Assembly: GCA_022573815.1 (NCBI GenBank)
Contig: JACZTG010000013.1
Span: 1 to 57,299 of the forward strand
DNA length: 57,299 bases
Source: Candidatus Neomarinimicrobiota bacterium
GTDB lineage: Bacteria; Fidelibacterota; SORT01
Reading direction: 5' to 3'
A program made the position numbers and the translations under genes. Below the pieces are notes generated by a model. That model was not told the origin of the DNA, searched no databases, and saw nothing but the letters and a program-made list of their open reading frames with translations. Below, in pieces: positions 54,122 to 57,299 of this stretch. Each line of letters begins with the position of its first letter. Position 1 is the stretch's first letter.

Positions 54122-56998
54122 TTGACAGATTTCGAGAAAATAAGAGCTGGGATAGAAAAAGAAATCAATAAACTGCGTGAAGAATACGTTGGCGAAGAAT
54201 ATTCATCGGATGAACAACTCAAAGATTTCGCAGTTTCTCAGCTTAAGGAAGAAGGTTTAAAGGCGGTCTTCGAATATGCTCCTGACGCATATTACCTGTA
54301 CAACTTGTCCGGTAAGTTTGTGGACGGAAACTTGATGGCTGAGGAAATATCCGGCTATCAGCGTGACGAGCTTATAGGCAGAAGTTTTATGAATCTGAAA
54401 ATTCTTTCTTCGCCTGATATTATTAAGGCGGCAAAACATCTTTTCCTAAATATAATGGGCAGGGCTACAGGCCCGGATAATTTCACGTTTATCAGGAAAG
54501 ACGGAAGTAAGATAGAATTAGAAATACGCACATACCCTGTGAAAATCGAAGGTAAAAAGCTGGTGTTGGGGATAGCAAGAGATGTTTCGGAACGAAACAG
54601 GATTCAGCAGCAGATAAAAGAGTTAAATCGAACATTGGATGAAAAAGTCGTTAAAAGAACCGAAGAACTTAAAGTCGCAAACGAAGAGCTACATAAGGAT
54701 ATTATAGAAAGGCTCCATGCGGAAGAAGCCCTCCATCAAAGTGAAGAACGCTTCAGACATATTATCAACAATGCAGGCGATATTATCTATAATACCGACA
54801 GGAAAGGTAATTTAACATACTACAATCCCACCACCGCCCGGATTATGAACTACACTGAGAAAGAGCTGCAAAAGAAAAACTATATGGATATGATTCGGCC
54901 GGACTATCGCAAAGAGGTAAAGAAATTCTATACCAAACAATTGATGGAAAAGACTTTAAATACTTACCTTGAATTTCCCGCTATCAAAGGTGACGGGTCC
55001 ACCATATGGCTCGGTCAGAACGTCCAGCCGATCCTGAAAAAAGGTAAGGTTAAGGGATTTCAAGCCGTCGCAAGAGACATATCCGATAGGAAAAAAACAG
55101 AAAAGAAGCTGAGGGAAAGCGAAAGAAGATACAGGGCGATCTTCGAGAATTCACGTGATGTTATTTATATTACTGATAAGGAGGGTTTTTTCGTTGATAT
55201 CAATAATTCAGGATTGGAACTCTTCGGTTACACATGGAAAGAATTATCAAAGATTAAATCGAGCGATCTTTATGTAAATCCGGACAAACGAAAAAAATTC
55301 CTGGCAGAGCTTGAAACGCACGGATTTGTCCGTGATTACGAATTGAAACTGAAAAATAAAAATGGTGACCACCTTGACTGTTTGATATCGTCGACTATCA
55401 GCCCGGCCGCCGATGGAAAAGTGATGAATATTCAGGGAATTATCAGAGACATCACACAACAGAAAAAATCTCAACGCGCTCTCCTCGAAACCGAAAAAAG
55501 GTTTCGTGAGTTACTGGAAAACTTGAAAATGATCGCCGTACTTCTCGATTTGGACGGGAAAATCCTGTTTTGCAACGATTTCCTGCTTGACCTTACCGAT
55601 TATAAGAGAGATGAGATACTGGGCGCTGATTGGTTCGACAATTTCGTGCCTGAGGAAAATCGAAATAAGATGAAAAAACTCTTCTTCGATTCGGCTAAAG
55701 AGGGCAAAATACCATCTCATGACGAAAGCAACATTATTACCAGGAGCGGTGAGGAACGGCTCATATTCTGGAATAACACAGCTCTTCGCGACACATCAGG
55801 TAATATTTTCGGAACAGCGAGTATCGGTTCGGATATGACAGACAGATACAAAGCCGAAGAACAATTGCGTCATGCGCAGCGTATGGAGGTTATAGGAAAG
55901 CTCGCCGGCGGAATCGCCCACGATTTTAATAACGCCCTGACTCCTATATTGGCGTTGAGCCAGATGCACTTAGCAAAAATAGAAGACGACCATCCCGTAA
56001 AGAGGGCTTTAAGCACTATAAATAAAAGCGCCAAAAGGGCTACAAAACTTACCGCGCGACTGATGGCTTTCGGGAGGAAACAGGTTCTCGAAACGCACAT
56101 AATAAACATTAACACAACCCTTATATCTATCGGAGATTTGCTGAAGCGCTCAGTTGGAGATAGCGTGATGCTCAAGATGAAACCGAGTTCTAATCTCTGG
56201 AACGTAAAAGCAGACCCGATTCAAATTGAACAGGTTCTTCTAAATCTCGCGATTAATGCGAAAGACGCCTTAAACGAAAAAGGTGAGGTCATAATCCGAA
56301 CCAGGAACATAACTATCAATAAAAAGAAATCTAATGTTCCGGCGGCGATAGCTCCCGGAGATTATGTCCTCACAACAGTTTCAGATAACGGTCCGGGAAT
56401 CGAAAAAGAAATTAAGGAACATATTTTCGAACCGTTTTTCACCACAAAAGCAAAAGGACAGGGAACGGGACTTGGATTATCTGTTGTTTATGGTATCGTC
56501 AAACAACATCAAGGCGAGATAATATGCAATAGCTCCAATGGAAACGGCACCACTTTTGAAATATACCTCCCTCGCGTTGACGAACCCGTTGAAGAAATCA
56601 AACACGAAGCGATTTACAAAGATTATCGCGGCGACGAGGTTATTATGCTGGTTGAAGATGACACTGAAGTCCGCGAAGTGCTTGGCGAAATACTGAAAGA
56701 TTTGGGGTATATTATAATCGAAGCGGCAGATGATACCATAGCTCAAAAACTCTCAAAGAAATTTACGGGGCAAATTCATCTCCTTCTGACAGATCTGATT
56801 CTACCCGGCATAAACGGCAGGGAACTTTCAGAAGTGTTGGTTAAAACCCGAAAAGATATGAAAATACTGTTTATCTCCGGGTATTCTGACGATGTGATAG
56901 CAAAGCATGGAGTAATAGATAAGGGTCTGTCCTTCCTACAGAAACCGTTTACAGCCTCGTCTCTCGGGAAAAAAATAAGGGATGTTTTAGAAAGTTAA
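54122..56998 (+). CDS. Multi-PAS hybrid sensor histidine kinase
   Basis: 958 residues from TTG, with GGGAG six bases upstream. No membrane segment is seen, so it is probably cytosolic. Four PAS domains lie near residues 45-165, 205-330, 335-455 and 460-580, linked by coiled coils. The HisKA domain has the phospho-acceptor H600 ([16 protein letters not shown]). The ATPase domain has [20 protein letters not shown] and [15 protein letters not shown] receiver domain (835-957) has the acceptor D891 ([10 protein letters not shown]) and Lys-Pro (LQKPF). The signal and output partner are unknown. Confidence 0.93.
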   Translation: MTDFEKIRAGIEKEINKLREEYVGEEYSSDEQLKDFAVSQLKEEGLKAVFEYAPDAYYLYNLSGKFVDGNLMAEEISGYQRDELIGRSFMNLKILSSPDIIKAAKHLFLNIMGRATGPDNFTFIRKDGSKIELEIRTYPVKIEGKKLVLGIARDVSERNRIQQQIKELNRTLDEKVVKRTEELKVANEELHKDIIERLHAEEALHQSEERFRHIINNAGDIIYNTDRKGNLTYYNPTTARIMNYTEKELQKKNYMDMIRPDYRKEVKKFYTKQLMEKTLNTYLEFPAIKGDGSTIWLGQNVQPILKKGKVKGFQAVARDISDRKKTEKKLRESERRYRAIFENSRDVIYITDKEGFFVDINNSGLELFGYTWKELSKIKSSDLYVNPDKRKKFLAELETHGFVRDYELKLKNKNGDHLDCLISSTISPAADGKVMNIQGIIRDITQQKKSQRALLETEKRFRELLENLKMIAVLLDLDGKILFCNDFLLDLTDYKRDEILGADWFDNFVPEENRNKMKKLFFDSAKEGKIPSHDESNIITRSGEERLIFWNNTALRDTSGNIFGTASIGSDMTDRYKAEEQLRHAQRMEVIGKLAGGIAHDFNNALTPILALSQMHLAKIEDDHPVKRALSTINKSAKRATKLTARLMAFGRKQVLETHIININTTLISIGDLLKRSVGDSVMLKMKPSSNLWNVKADPIQIEQVLLNLAINAKDALNEKGEVIIRTRNITINKKKSNVPAAIAPGDYVLTTVSDNGPGIEKEIKEHIFEPFFTTKAKGQGTGLGLSVVYGIVKQHQGEIICNSSNGNGTTFEIYLPRVDEPVEEIKHEAIYKDYRGDEVIMLVEDDTEVREVLGEILKDLGYIIIEAADDTIAQKLSKKFTGQIHLLLTDLILPGINGRELSEVLVKTRKDMKILFISGYSDDVIAKHGVIDKGLSFLQKPFTASSLGKKIRDVLES

Positions 56999-57027
56999 TT
57001 CAGCCTTCCGGGCTTCATCCCGTACCA

Positions 57028-57299
57028 ATGATCAAAATAAATTCAGATCTCTCTTTACAGTCCAATGAAGTCACCTTTGATTTCATTCGCGCTTCCGGTC
57101 CGGGAGGTCAGAACGTAAACAAGGTCGCTACAGCTGTGCAGCTCCGTTTCAATGTGAGAAATTCTCCTTCGTTAAGCGAAGCGGTTAAGGACCGCCTCAT
57201 CAGAATTGCGGGGAAAAGAGTATCATCGGAAGGGATACTTATAATTGATGCCCGCCGGCACCGTTCGCAGTCCAAGAATCGTGAAGACGCTCTTAACCG
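57028..57299 (+). CDS. arfB: Ribosome rescue factor ArfB (YaeJ-like), cut by the window edge
   Basis: The first 90 codons are visible. SGPGGQNVNKVATAVQLRF (23-41) is the GGQ motif that hydrolyses peptidyl-tRNA. VSSEGILIIDARRHRSQSKN follows. The basic C-terminal tail that enters the empty mRNA channel lies beyond the edge. No extra recognition domains are present, unlike RF1/RF2. It starts 29 bases after the kinase stop, with no clear ribosome site. Confidence 0.9.
   Translation, partial: MIKINSDLSLQSNEVTFDFIRASGPGGQNVNKVATAVQLRFNVRNSPSLSEAVKDRLIRIAGKRVSSEGILIIDARRHRSQSKNREDALN

Overview
This window looks like a piece of a bacterial chromosome, probably from an uncultured lineage of the FCB group (Marinimicrobia, Calditrichota or Ignavibacteria-like). 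The reasons are the secY-map-infA-rpmJ order without adk, the Zn-type S14 and Cys-containing S4, a promoter element resembling the TAnnTTTG type, and short pilin-like proteins beginning MGQQQLLLIVLG. The phylum cannot be fixed from this sequence alone. Base composition looks close to mid-40s % GC by eye.

Layout. (1) 1-807: the start of a secreted protein and a CopD-like membrane protein. (2) About 0.83-15.3 kb: an accessory region bounded on both sides by ordinary genes. It holds a compact phage-like element: an XRE repressor and ImmA-type protease on the + strand, and facing them a - strand operon of small replication-type genes, a sigma-region-4-like factor, terminase large subunit, portal, scaffold and major capsid protein. 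No tail, lysis, head-maturation protease or integrase gene is visible. Three kinds of cargo lie in or beside it: a RAMA-like DNA-associated protein after the capsid gene, a ClC anion transporter between terminase and portal, and two DUF559 nuclease cassettes beside the regulators. A family of GC-rich modular palindromic repeats fills the gaps. (3) 15.3-16.5 kb: a glycosidase-like secreted protein. (4) 16.5-49.1 kb, all on the - strand: the core gene-expression block. Read in the direction of transcription it runs tRNA-Thr, tRNA-Tyr, tRNA-Gly, tRNA-Thr, tuf, rpmG, tRNA-Trp, secE, nusG, rplKAJL, rpoBC, then rpsL, rpsG, fusA, a second tuf, the S10 and spc operons, and the alpha operon ending with rplQ. 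(5) 49.1-57.3 kb: two related pilin-like proteins, an HU-like protein, a receiver-domain remnant, a GMC oxidoreductase, a TerB-like protein, a PAS-rich hybrid histidine kinase and the start of arfB.

How it works together. The ribosomal block is an almost unbroken run from translation factors and RNA polymerase to ribosomal proteins and the Sec translocon. Visible promoters lie before rpsL and before the tRNA-Thr/tuf pair. The two tuf genes are nearly identical, and the identical tract runs through the upstream spacer, which indicates gene conversion. In the phage-like element, the promoter for the replication operon and the promoter of the RAMA-like cargo gene 10 kb away share a TTGACATTAyGTAA box. 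This suggests that one repressor controls both.

Most unusual points: the tail-less phage-like element with a shared operator; the DUF559 cassettes, whose flanks are almost identical although the genes between them have diverged; the modular repeat family, including an exact 250-bp tandem period; two coupled mini-genes; a probable AUU start codon; and lineage-specific N-terminal extensions of L5 and NusG.
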